Below, piece after piece: positions 27,459-35,824 of a DNA stretch of 64,000 bases; positions within the stretch are counted from its first letter, which is position 1; the number at the start of each line of letters is the position of its first letter. Location of the stretch: positions 147,094 through 211,093 of the forward strand of contig NZ_JAUSAR010000013.1 in the NCBI RefSeq assembly GCF_030652515.1, written 5' to 3'. This DNA comes from Aquabacterium sp. GTDB taxonomy: Bacteria; Pseudomonadota; Gammaproteobacteria; Burkholderiales; Burkholderiaceae_C. Position numbers and translations under genes: made by a program. The notes below the pieces were generated by a model. The model saw nothing but the letters and a program-made list of their open reading frames with translations, did no database searches and had not been told where the DNA came from.

Positions 27459-28838
27459 TCAGATGCCGCTGGGCCCCATCCCCGGGATCCAGTTGGTGCC
27501 GGCCAGTGGCACACGCGCCATGGCCGCCGCCTCCACCGTGAGGGCTACCAAGTCTTCGGGCTCCAGGTGGTGCACGTTCTGTTTGCCGCAGGCCCGTGCC
27601 AGGGTGGTCAATTCCATCGTCAAAGTTTTCAAATAGTTCTTGAGCTGCTTGGCACCCCAGGCGGGCTCCAGGCGTTGCTCCAGCACCGCGTCTTGCGTGG
27701 TCACGCCCACGGGGCATTTGCCGGTGTGGCAGTGGTGGCAAAAGCCTGCTTGCGTGCCCAGTGCCGCGTAGTCGGCCTGCGCGCTGAGCAATTGGCCACC
27801 TTGCTGGTAGGTGTCGCGGTTGCAGCCCAATGACATCAACACGCCCTGGCCGATGGCCACGGCATCGGCGCCCAGGGCCAAGGCCTTGGCCACGTCGGCA
27901 CCCGTGCGGATGCCGCCCGACACGATCAACTGCACCTTGCCGACCATGTCCAGGTCTTCCAGCGCCGCCACGGCTTGGCGCACGGCGGCCAGCGTGGGGA
28001 TGCCCACGTGTTCTATGAAGCAGGTCTGGGTCGCCGCGGTGCCGCCTTGCATGCCGTCGACCACGATCACGTCGGCGCCCGCGTGCACGGCCAGCTTCAC
28101 ATCGTTGAAGACGCGAGTGGCGCCCACCTTCACGTAGATGGGCTTTTCCCAATCGGTGAGTTCGCGCAGTTCCTGGATCTTGATGGTGAGGTCGTCGGGG
28201 CCGGTCCAGTCGGGGTGGCGGCACGCTGATCGCTGGTCCACGCCTTCGGGCAGGGTGCGCATCTTGGCCACGCGGGGGTTGACCTTCTGGCCCAGCAGCA
28301 TGCCGCCGCCGCCGGGCTTGGCGCCCTGGCCTAGCACCACCTCGATGGCATCGGCGCGGCGCACGTCGTCGGGGTTGAAGCCGTAGCGCGAGGGCAGGCA
28401 TTGGTAGACCAGGGTCTTGGAGGACTGGCGCTCCTCCTGGGTCATGCCGCCGTCGCCCGTGGTGGTCGAGGTGCCCATGGCGGTGGCGGCCAGGCCCAAG
28501 GCTTCCTTCACATTGGCCGACAAGGCGCCGAAGCTCATGCCGGCGATGGTGATGGGCGTCTCTAACACGATGGGTTTCTTGGCGAAGCGGGTGCCCAGCA
28601 CCGTGCGGGTGCTGCACTTCTCGCGATAGCCCTCCAGCGGGTAGCGTGACAGCGAGGCGCCGAGGAAGACGAGGTCGTCGAAGTGCGGCAGTGCGCGCTT
28701 GGCGCCCAGGCCGCGGATTTCGTACAAACCGGTTTGCGAGGCGCGGTGGATGTAGTCCAGCGTGCTGCGGTCGAACAGGGCCGACTCTTCGCGTTGCAGG
28801 GGCTTGAAGGCGATGGGGTGTTCGGTGGGGGCGTTCAT
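27459..28838 (-). CDS. FMN-binding glutamate-synthase-like protein (MgsC/GlxD-like)
   Basis: 'TPITIAGMSFGALSANVKEALGLAATAMGTSTTTGDGGMTQEER', 'GQGAKPGGGGMLLGQKV', 'VDGMQGGTAATQ', 'CHTGKCPVGVTTQD'. Confidence 0.88.
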   Translation of the reverse strand: MNAPTEHPIAFKPLQREESALFDRSTLDYIHRASQTGLYEIRGLGAKRALPHFDDLVFLGASLSRYPLEGYREKCSTRTVLGTRFAKKPIVLETPITIAGMSFGALSANVKEALGLAATAMGTSTTTGDGGMTQEERQSSKTLVYQCLPSRYGFNPDDVRRADAIEVVLGQGAKPGGGGMLLGQKVNPRVAKMRTLPEGVDQRSACRHPDWTGPDDLTIKIQELRELTDWEKPIYVKVGATRVFNDVKLAVHAGADVIVVDGMQGGTAATQTCFIEHVGIPTLAAVRQAVAALEDLDMVGKVQLIVSGGIRTGADVAKALALGADAVAIGQGVLMSLGCNRDTYQQGGQLLSAQADYAALGTQAGFCHHCHTGKCPVGVTTQDAVLEQRLEPAWGAKQLKNYLKTLTMELTTLARACGKQNVHHLEPEDLVALTVEAAAMARVPLAGTNWIPGMGPSGI

Positions 28839-28841
28839 GGA

Positions 28842-29531
28842 TCAGTACTCCTGCTCGGCGTCGGCGTTCCAGTGGTAAAGGCTGCGGCTGGAGGCCACGC
28901 GTTTGAACTCATGCGGGTCATGCTTGAAGCCTGCGTCTTGCAGCAGTTGCGTCAAGGCGCTGATGTCGGCGTCCAGCAAGGGCTCGATTTGCGCATCGGC
29001 GCCCAGCGACTTGATGTCGCCGCGCACGTAGATCACGGCTTCGTACAGCGAATCGCCAAGCGCATCGCCCGCGTGGCCGCAGACCACCATGCGCCCGGCT
29101 TGCGCCATGAAGCCCGAGAAGCTGCCCACCGAGCCGCCGACCACGATGTCGCCGCCCTTGAGCGAGATGCCGCAGCGCAGGCCCGCATCGCCATCGATGA
29201 CCAGCAGGCCGCCATGCGCCGAGGCGCCTGCGCTGTTGGAGGCAAAGCCCTTGATGTGGACCTTGCCGCTCATCATGTTCTCGGCCGCGCCGGTGCTGGC
29301 ACTGCCTTCGATGGTCACGTCGGCGAACTTGTTCATGCCGGCGGCGTAGTAACCCGCGTGGCCGTGGATGGTGACCTTGACTGGCGCGTTGATGCCCACG
29401 GCCAGGTTGTGCGCGCCATCGGGATTGAAGACCTCCACGTGCTGGTCGGCCAGTTCATTGGCCGGGCCGTGCAGGTGCTGGTTGAGCTGGCGCACGGTGG
29501 CGCGGCTCAAATCGAAACTCAGGCTTTCCAT
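28842..29531 (-). CDS. GXGXG-domain glutamate-synthase-like subunit (MgsB/GlxC-like)
   Basis: 'MNKFADVTIEGSASTGAAENMMSGKVHIKGFASNSAGASAHGGLLVIDGDAGLRCGISLKGGDIVVGGSVGSFSGFMAQAGRMVVCGHAGDALGDSLYEAVIYVRG'. Confidence 0.88.
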   Translation of the reverse strand: MESLSFDLSRATVRQLNQHLHGPANELADQHVEVFNPDGAHNLAVGINAPVKVTIHGHAGYYAAGMNKFADVTIEGSASTGAAENMMSGKVHIKGFASNSAGASAHGGLLVIDGDAGLRCGISLKGGDIVVGGSVGSFSGFMAQAGRMVVCGHAGDALGDSLYEAVIYVRGDIKSLGADAQIEPLLDADISALTQLLQDAGFKHDPHEFKRVASSRSLYHWNADAEQEY

Positions 29532-30427
29532 ACGTACATCTCCTCGGGGGCAGGCTCGAACACTTTGGCGTGCTGGATGTCGGGCAAATGGGCGAGCGAG
29601 CGGAACTCGCTGGCGATGGCCACGTAGTCGTCGGTCTCGGCGACCACGGCAGGCTTGCAGGCGAAGGGGTCGCGGATCAGGGCCAGCTCGGTGGCCGTGC
29701 CCATCAGGAACGTGTAGAAGCCGTCGAGGGCCTCGAAGCCTTTTTGCAAGGCGCCATGCAGGTCGTCGCCTTCGCGCAGGCGCCATTCCAGGAAGCGGCA
29801 AGCCGCCTCGGTGTCGTTGTCGGTCTCGAACTTGATGCCGCGTGGCTCCAACATGCGGCGGATGCCGTTGGGGTTGGACAGCGAGCCGTTGTGCACCAGG
29901 CAGAAGTCTTCACCGGCGGTGAAAGGGTGGGCTCGGTCGGGCGTGACGGCCGACTCGGTGGCCATGCGCGTGTGGCCCACCAGGTGGCTGCCGGCCAGTT
30001 GGTTGAAGCCATAGCGCGCGGCCACTTGCGAAGGCGTGCCGATGTCCTTGTAGAGGTCGATGCTGCGGCCGGCCGACAGCAAATGCAGCTTGGGGTTGAA
30101 GGCATTGACCCAGTCTTTCACCGGGTCCACATCGCCTTCGAAGGTGAGGATGGCGTGGTTGCCTTTGAGCTGCGCTGTGGCGCTGACCTTCAAGGCCTCG
30201 TTCAGCGAGCCGATCAGCACGGGCCAGTCATAGCGATCGGCCTCAGGCGTGAGGCCCGAGTAAACGCTGATCTTGCGTTGCCCTTCTGGCAAGGGTTGCG
30301 AGAACACGGCCAGTCCAGCCGAATCAGGGCCGCGCTCGGTCATGCCGATCAGCATGGGCACCATCAACTCGCCGAGCTGGCCGCGCAGCGAGGGCGTTTT
30401 CAAAAGGAGTCCGACAATTCCGCACAT
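29519..30427 (-). CDS. Class II glutamine amidotransferase (MgsA/GlxB-like)
   Basis: N-terminal catalytic 'MCGIVGLLL', 'GHTRMATESAVTPDRAHPFTAGEDFCLVHNGSLSNPNGIRR'; start corrected to 30427 so that Cys2 is the nucleophile. Confidence 0.9.
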   Translation of the reverse strand: MCGIVGLLLKTPSLRGQLGELMVPMLIGMTERGPDSAGLAVFSQPLPEGQRKISVYSGLTPEADRYDWPVLIGSLNEALKVSATAQLKGNHAILTFEGDVDPVKDWVNAFNPKLHLLSAGRSIDLYKDIGTPSQVAARYGFNQLAGSHLVGHTRMATESAVTPDRAHPFTAGEDFCLVHNGSLSNPNGIRRMLEPRGIKFETDNDTEAACRFLEWRLREGDDLHGALQKGFEALDGFYTFLMGTATELALIRDPFACKPAVVAETDDYVAIASEFRSLAHLPDIQHAKVFEPAPEEMYVWKA

Positions 30428-30441
30428 TGGGGTGTTCTCTT

Positions 30442-31839
30442 TCAGAAAAATTCCAGGTAGCTCTTGATCTCCCATTCGGAGACGTGGCGCATGTACTCGA
30501 TCCACTCCATGCGCTTGAGCTTGATGAACTCGTCGGCCACGGGGCCCAAGGCCTTGCGGATCACTTTGTCGCTTTCGAGCGCATTCAAGGCCGCGTCCAG
30601 GTTCTGAGGCAAAAGGCCGATGCCTGCTGCCTTCAACTGCACCTCGCTCCAGTCGTAGAGGTTGGCGTTGCAGGGCTCGCCTGGGTCCAGCTCGCGCTCG
30701 ATGCCATCCAGGCCTGCGGCGATCACGGCGGCCGTGGCCAAGTAGGGGTTGGCGGCGCCATCTGGCAGGCGCAGTTCAAGGCGGCCCTTGGGGATGCGCA
30801 CCATGCACGAGCGGTTGTTGTCGCCGTAGCTGATGTAGGCCGGGGCCCAGGTGGCGCCGGTGAGCGAGCGGCCCACCACCAGGCGCTTGTAGGAGTTGAC
30901 GGTGGGCGCGCACAAGGCGCTCAAGGCCGGTGCGTGCGCCAGCAGGCCGCCCAGGAAGTGGTACGCCATCTTGGACAGCTCCAGCCCGCGCGGGTCGGCC
31001 TTGTCCTGGAAGAGGTTGCGCTGTTGCCCATCACCAATGGACAGGTGCATGTGCATGCCATTGCCCGGCCGGTTCGAGAAGGGCTTGGGCATGAAGGAGC
31101 AGATCAGGCCCAGCTCGTTGGCGATCTCGCTGGCGGCCATCTTGAAGAAGATGAAGTGGTCGCACGAGGTCAGGCAATCGGTGTAGGTGTAGTTCAGCTC
31201 GAACTGGCCGTTGGCGTCTTCGTGGTCGATCTGGTAGACGTCGATGCCGACCGAGCGCAGGGCGTCCGACAGGCGCTCCAGGAAGACGCGGGTGCGCGAC
31301 AGGCCCTTGTAGTCGTAGCAGGGCTTGGCCAGGCTGTCACTGGCATCGCAGGGCTCGATGCGGCCTTCGATGCCGCGCTTGAGCAGCGAGAACTCGGGCT
31401 CCAGGCCGGTGAACAAGGTCCAGCCTTTGGCGCTCAGGCGCTCGATCTGGCGGCGCAGGGTGACGCGGCTGTCGTAGTGCCAGGGCTCGCCATTGACGTG
31501 GCCTTCGCAGACGATGCGGGCCAGGCCGGGTTGCCAGGGCACCAGGCTGATGGTGGCGAGGTCGCCCACGGCCATGAAATCAGGGCCGTGCGGGTCGATG
31601 CCCACGCCCCAGATGGCGAAGCCGGCGAAGCCCGCGCCGTCCGTCATCACGGTGGGCAGGTGGGCCACGGGCACGGACTTGGCCTTGGCCACGCCGTGGA
31701 TGTCGACGAACTGGGCGAGCACGTAGCCGACGCCTTGTTCGGTGAGGTAGCGCTGGGCGTCTTGGACGTTGGTGAAGCGCTGCGGGGGCGGCAAGGTGGC
31801 CGCGTTGGCGGCGCGACCGTCGAGGGTGAGAGCGTTCAT
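30442..31839 (-). CDS. Glutamine-synthetase-family ligase (GlnT / gamma-glutamylmethylamide-synthetase-like)
   Basis: 'EPEFSLL', '[35 protein letters not shown]', '[12 protein letters not shown]', 'SYKRLV'. Confidence 0.85.
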   Translation of the reverse strand: MNALTLDGRAANAATLPPPQRFTNVQDAQRYLTEQGVGYVLAQFVDIHGVAKAKSVPVAHLPTVMTDGAGFAGFAIWGVGIDPHGPDFMAVGDLATISLVPWQPGLARIVCEGHVNGEPWHYDSRVTLRRQIERLSAKGWTLFTGLEPEFSLLKRGIEGRIEPCDASDSLAKPCYDYKGLSRTRVFLERLSDALRSVGIDVYQIDHEDANGQFELNYTYTDCLTSCDHFIFFKMAASEIANELGLICSFMPKPFSNRPGNGMHMHLSIGDGQQRNLFQDKADPRGLELSKMAYHFLGGLLAHAPALSALCAPTVNSYKRLVVGRSLTGATWAPAYISYGDNNRSCMVRIPKGRLELRLPDGAANPYLATAAVIAAGLDGIERELDPGEPCNANLYDWSEVQLKAAGIGLLPQNLDAALNALESDKVIRKALGPVADEFIKLKRMEWIEYMRHVSEWEIKSYLEFF

Positions 31840-31901
31840 CGGAAAGGGCTCCTGCAAGGCATCTTTGGATGAGATGACGTGGTTTGCGAAAGCCTCAGCG
31901 T

Positions 31902-31942
31902 TGTTTCTTGTAATGAATCTAATGTTCTTGTTGTGAATCTAA
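31902..31942. repeat. Tandem about 20-bp direct repeat upstream of the glnT-like gene
   Basis: Minus-strand reading: TTAGATTCACAACAAGAACA followed directly by TTAGATTCATTACAAGAAACA. Confidence 0.75.
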
Positions 31943-31943
31943 C

Positions 31944-32774
31944 TCAGGCGCCGGATGGCGTCAAGCGAATCTGTGTGATTGCGGTGCTGATCAGGTTTTT
32001 GAGAAGTGGCTGCACCTGCAGGGCGAGGTCGGGCCGGTAGGCGAAGGGGGCGGCTTCTTCCATGTAGAGGCTCTGGCACATTTCCAACTGGATGGCGTGC
32101 ACGCCTTGCGAAGGCTGGCCGTAATGGCGGGTGATGTGGCCGCCTTTGAACCGGCCGTTGTGCACGTGGGTGAGGGTGCCGTTGGTGGGCAACTGCGCGA
32201 GCACCGCGTTGATCAAGGGCGGCGCGCAACTGCGGCCTTCAGCGGTGCCGAAGTTGAAGTCGGGCAGCTTGCCGTCGAAGAGCAGGGGCAGCACGCTGGC
32301 GATGGAATGCGCTTCCCACAGCAGGACTTGGCCGTGCAGGGCGCGCAGGCGGTCCAGCTCGGCTTGAAGGGCTTGGTGATAGGGACGCCAGTAGGTGTCC
32401 AAACGCCGTTGCACCTCGGCGGCATCGGGTTCGTGGCCGGGGGCATACAAAGGGTCGCCCCGGAAGGTTTGCGTGGGGCACAGGCCAGTGGTGGCCTGGC
32501 CGGGGTAAAGGCTTTCGCCCGTGGCGGGGCGGTTCAGGTCGATGGCGTAGCGCGAGACCTTGGCGCCCAGCACCGACACGCCCAGGTCCAAGGCGAAGTC
32601 GTAGAGGTGGTCCAGGTGCCAGTCGGTGTCGCACAGCGCGTCTGCCTCGGGCAGCAACTGCATGCGCACCTCGTCGGGCAACAAGGTGCCCAGGTGAGGG
32701 ATGGAGATCAGCAGCGGCTGTTGACCGCGCTGCAGCGTGTAGGTCGGGTGGTCGGTGATGTCGAGCTTGGTCAT
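31944..32774 (-). CDS. hutG: N-formylglutamate amidohydrolase family (HutG-like)
   Basis: 'PLLISIPHLGTLLPDEV', 'SRYAIDLNRPATGESLYPGQ', 'LLWEAHSIASVLPLLFDGKLPDFNFGTAEGRSC'; ATGA overlap with LysR. Confidence 0.88.
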   Translation of the reverse strand: MTKLDITDHPTYTLQRGQQPLLISIPHLGTLLPDEVRMQLLPEADALCDTDWHLDHLYDFALDLGVSVLGAKVSRYAIDLNRPATGESLYPGQATTGLCPTQTFRGDPLYAPGHEPDAAEVQRRLDTYWRPYHQALQAELDRLRALHGQVLLWEAHSIASVLPLLFDGKLPDFNFGTAEGRSCAPPLINAVLAQLPTNGTLTHVHNGRFKGGHITRHYGQPSQGVHAIQLEMCQSLYMEEAAPFAYRPDLALQVQPLLKNLISTAITQIRLTPSGA

Positions 32775-33820
32775 GGCGAGGTCCGGTGCGCTGGGCTTTC
32801 GTCGTCGGGGCAGATCAGGGCCGGGCGCGGCAGGGCGGGCATGGCGCGGGCAATCGCGGGCGCGGTGTCCTGCCGGATCAACTGGCGGACCACGCGCAGC
32901 ACGTCCTGGCTCAGGCCAGGCCATTCGCCTTCGCGCGAGAGCAGGTAGAAGTCGCGCTGGCCTAGGCGGGTGGGCGGCAAGGGCAGCACGGTCACTTGGT
33001 CCAGGTACTGGCGCGATTGCCAGAGGCAAAGCGGCGTGCTGATCGCCCAGCCCAGACCGGCGGCCACCAGGCTGAGCAGGGGGTCGGTGGCGTCGAACTC
33101 GAAGCGGCGTGGCGCTCGCACGCCCAAGTGACGCAGCAGCCCATCGATCTGCTGGCCGATGACCGAGCGCTGGCTGTAGCGGATGAGGGGCAGGGCGCCG
33201 ACCAGCGTGCCCAGCTCACGCGCCGAAGTCAGTGGCATCAAGGCTTGGTCTTTGGGAAACACCAGCACCCAGGATTCAGAACAGATCAGGCGCTGCTGGA
33301 TGCGCGCGTCTTCCAGCTTCATCTCGGTGCAAATGGCCAGGTCCAGCTCGCGGCTTTGCAGTTGTGCGCTGAGGCTGGGTGTCAGGCCCGACCACATCTG
33401 GATCTGGCGCGCGGTGCCCGACAGCGCACGGATCAGTTCAGGCCCCACCGTGGCGGCGAAGGAGTCCACACAACCCAGACGAATGTGGGCAATGTCCTGC
33501 CGCGCGCTCGCCCGCACCTGTTCGTGCATCGCACGAGCCTGGATCAGCAGGTCTTGCGAGGCGGCCAGCAAAGCCCGGCCAGCGCGCGTGGGCTGGGCGG
33601 GGCGCACTTCGCGGTCGAAGAGTTGCAGCGCATAGCTGGCTTCCAGCGCCTTGACCATCTGACTGATGGCGCTCTGGCTCACCCCCAGGCGCGCGGCGGC
33701 CAGCGACATCGAGCCCGCCTCGCACACGGTGACGAAGGCGTGCAGGGTGCGCAAGTCGGGCCAAGCCGAGGCGATGGGCTCAACAGGGACGAGGGTGGCG
33801 AAGGGCGGCGCGGCGTTCAT
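32771..33820 (-). CDS. LysR family transcriptional regulator
   Basis: 'LRTLHAFVTVCEAGSMSLAAARLGVSQSAISQMVKALEASYALQLFDRE'; possible upstream start at 33865. Confidence 0.92.
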   Translation of the reverse strand: MNAAPPFATLVPVEPIASAWPDLRTLHAFVTVCEAGSMSLAAARLGVSQSAISQMVKALEASYALQLFDREVRPAQPTRAGRALLAASQDLLIQARAMHEQVRASARQDIAHIRLGCVDSFAATVGPELIRALSGTARQIQMWSGLTPSLSAQLQSRELDLAICTEMKLEDARIQQRLICSESWVLVFPKDQALMPLTSARELGTLVGALPLIRYSQRSVIGQQIDGLLRHLGVRAPRRFEFDATDPLLSLVAAGLGWAISTPLCLWQSRQYLDQVTVLPLPPTRLGQRDFYLLSREGEWPGLSQDVLRVVRQLIRQDTAPAIARAMPALPRPALICPDDESPAHRTSP

Positions 33821-33870
33821 GTGGACCCCATCGTGATGGCCTTGCAAGGGCTGGGTGAAGTGCAACAGAA

Positions 33871-33893
33871 AAACTTCAGCATTGAATAAGTTT
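33871..33893. promoter_or_regulatory. LysR-type T-N11-A motif AAACTT-N11-AAGTTT
   Basis: AAACTTCAGCATTGAATAAGTTT between divergent lysR and FAD oxidoreductase. Confidence 0.65.
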
Positions 33894-33966
33894 CACTGAT
33901 GCAAAGGTCGGGCCAACTCCTCGCCGCTACGCTGAATCACCCCGCCAACTGAACCCCAGGACAGCC

Positions 33967-35154
33967 ATGAACAACAACTACGACGTGATCGTGATCGGGG
34001 CCGGCGTGATTGGCAGCTCAGTGGCCTATCACCTGGCTCGTTTTGGTGCGCAGCGCGTGCTGGTGCTCGACCGAACCCAGATCGGTGCGGGCACGACCTC
34101 GCAGTCCTCCGGCATCCTGCGCACCCACTACTCCGTGCGCGAGAACGTCGAGCTGGCCAAGTCCTCCTGGGCCATCTTCAAGGACCTGGCTGGCTACCTG
34201 GGTGACGAGGACGCCGCCAGCGGCCTGGTGAAATGCGGCTACCTGATCTGCGCGCCCGAAGGCCCCAAGCTGGAACCACTGCGTCAGGCCCTGGCCGGCC
34301 AGGTGGCCCAGGGCATCGAAGTGAACCTGATCAACCGTGCTCAGGCGCGTGAGTTGTTGCCCATCGCGCACTTCGACGATGCCGCTTTGATCGGACACGA
34401 GCCCGAAGCGGGTTTCGCGGACGCCTACCTGACAGCCACCAGCTTCGCCCGCGCGGCCCGGCGCCTGGGCGTCAAGATCATGGAGGGCGTGGAGGTGCAG
34501 CGGTTGCTGGTCGAGGGTGGTCAAGTGCTTGGCGTCGAAACCTCGCGTGGCACCTTCCACAGCGCCACGGTGATCAGCACGCAAAACATCTGGGCCACCG
34601 ACATCGAACGCTGGACCGGCATCCTCACGCCCGTGAGCGCCGAGCGCCACGCGGTGCTGGCCCTGGAAGGCCCGCAGCCCTACACCTTCCAGATGCCCGT
34701 GTTCAAAGACCTGGGCTCACCGGGCATGCTGTACTGCCGCAGCTATGGCGGCACGCAGATGCTGGTGAGCGAGGGCACCGTGGGCGAGACCCTGCCCGCG
34801 CCCGACAACGAGCAGGGCGACATCTCGCTGGACTACATGGTCGAGGTGGGCGAGCAAGTGGCACAGCGCTTTCTCACGTACGAGACGGCCGGCCTGGCCT
34901 CCTCATGGACCGGGGTCTACGATGTCACGCCCGACTGGAACCCGGTGCTGGGTCGCCTGCCCGATGTGAAGGGCCTGATCGTGGGCTATGGCTTCTCGGG
35001 CCATGGCTTCAAGCTGTCGCCGGGGGTTGGACGGCTGCTGGCACAAGAGGCGCTGGGCTTGCCCACCGACGTGTCGCTGGCGCCGTATGCCTTGGAGCGT
35101 TTCAGGACCGGTCATTTGCTGACGGGCTTGTACGGCAAGGGCGCGGTCTCATGA
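33967..35154 (+). CDS. FAD-dependent oxidoreductase (DAO / sarcosine oxidase beta-like)
   Basis: 'YDVIVIGAGVIGSSVAYHLARFGAQRVLVLDRTQIGAGTTSQSSGILRTHYS', C-terminal 'GVYDVTPDWNPVLGRLPDVKGLIVGYGFSGHGFKLSPGVGRLLAQ'. Confidence 0.9.
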   Translation: MNNNYDVIVIGAGVIGSSVAYHLARFGAQRVLVLDRTQIGAGTTSQSSGILRTHYSVRENVELAKSSWAIFKDLAGYLGDEDAASGLVKCGYLICAPEGPKLEPLRQALAGQVAQGIEVNLINRAQARELLPIAHFDDAALIGHEPEAGFADAYLTATSFARAARRLGVKIMEGVEVQRLLVEGGQVLGVETSRGTFHSATVISTQNIWATDIERWTGILTPVSAERHAVLALEGPQPYTFQMPVFKDLGSPGMLYCRSYGGTQMLVSEGTVGETLPAPDNEQGDISLDYMVEVGEQVAQRFLTYETAGLASSWTGVYDVTPDWNPVLGRLPDVKGLIVGYGFSGHGFKLSPGVGRLLAQEALGLPTDVSLAPYALERFRTGHLLTGLYGKGAVS

Positions 35155-35723
35155 GCAGGCTGCTTGACCTGCCGCCCGAGCCCTGGCGCAATGGGGGTGG
35201 CGTGACCCGCACCGTGGCCCGTGGCGAAGAAGACGCTGGTGGTGAATTGTGGCGCGTCAGTGCTGCCGAGATCACCACCAGCGGGGCCTTCTCGCGCTTC
35301 CCGAACATGGACCGCCAGGCCATGCTGATCGCCGGTGGCCCCTTGACCTTGGTCGTCGCCTGCACGCCGAACACCATGGCGCACGTCGGCGACACAGTGC
35401 GCTTCAGCGGCGAGGCCGACAGCGCCGTGACCTTGACCGGCCGCCCGGCGCGCTTCTGGAACGTGATGACGCGGCGTGGCGGGGTCTTTGCCGAAGTGAC
35501 GCTGATCCGCCATGAGCACGGCCCCTTGGTGCTTGAAGCATCGGCCACGTCCCGCCGCATTGTGCTGGTGTTGGCTGGTGCCTGCCAATGGGCATCGCCA
35601 GAGCAAGGCACCACCACGCACCACGAAGTGGGGGATCTTTTGCTGCCAACACCTGGCAAGCCTGGCCTCATCCAATCCGAAAGCCCCGACACCGTCCTGT
35701 TGCACACCCGCATCCAGCTATAG
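35151..35723 (+). CDS. hutD: HutD family protein
   Basis: 'PWRNGGGVTRTVA...LWRVSAAEITTSGAFSRFPNMDRQAMLIAGGPLTL'; ATGA overlap with oxidoreductase. Confidence 0.88.
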   Translation: MSRLLDLPPEPWRNGGGVTRTVARGEEDAGGELWRVSAAEITTSGAFSRFPNMDRQAMLIAGGPLTLVVACTPNTMAHVGDTVRFSGEADSAVTLTGRPARFWNVMTRRGGVFAEVTLIRHEHGPLVLEASATSRRIVLVLAGACQWASPEQGTTTHHEVGDLLLPTPGKPGLIQSESPDTVLLHTRIQL

Positions 35724-35756
35724 CGCAAGGAATCAAGGTTTCTTGAGAGGAATCTT

Positions 35757-35774
35757 TGGCATGTGGATTGCATA
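35757..35774 (+). promoter_or_regulatory. Sigma-54 promoter for amtB
   Basis: TTGGCATGTGGATTGCAT: GG-N10-GC spacing with TGGCAY/TTGCW elements. Confidence 0.8.
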
Positions 35775-35824
35775 CAGCCCCTCCGCCCACGAATCACCCG
35801 GTCCCCAACCACAAGGATGTCCCC

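Noticed and set aside
30427-31872. 481-aa plus-strand ORF
   Set aside because: Antisense to the glutamine-synthetase-family gene, which has clear catalytic motifs.
31944-35723. Histidine utilisation operon
   Set aside because: hutH, hutU and hutI are missing in the window; only HutG-like and HutD-like members are present.
35756-35824. ORF-track N-terminal extension of AmtB
   Set aside because: Overlaps the sigma-54 promoter; the signal peptide begins at 35825.
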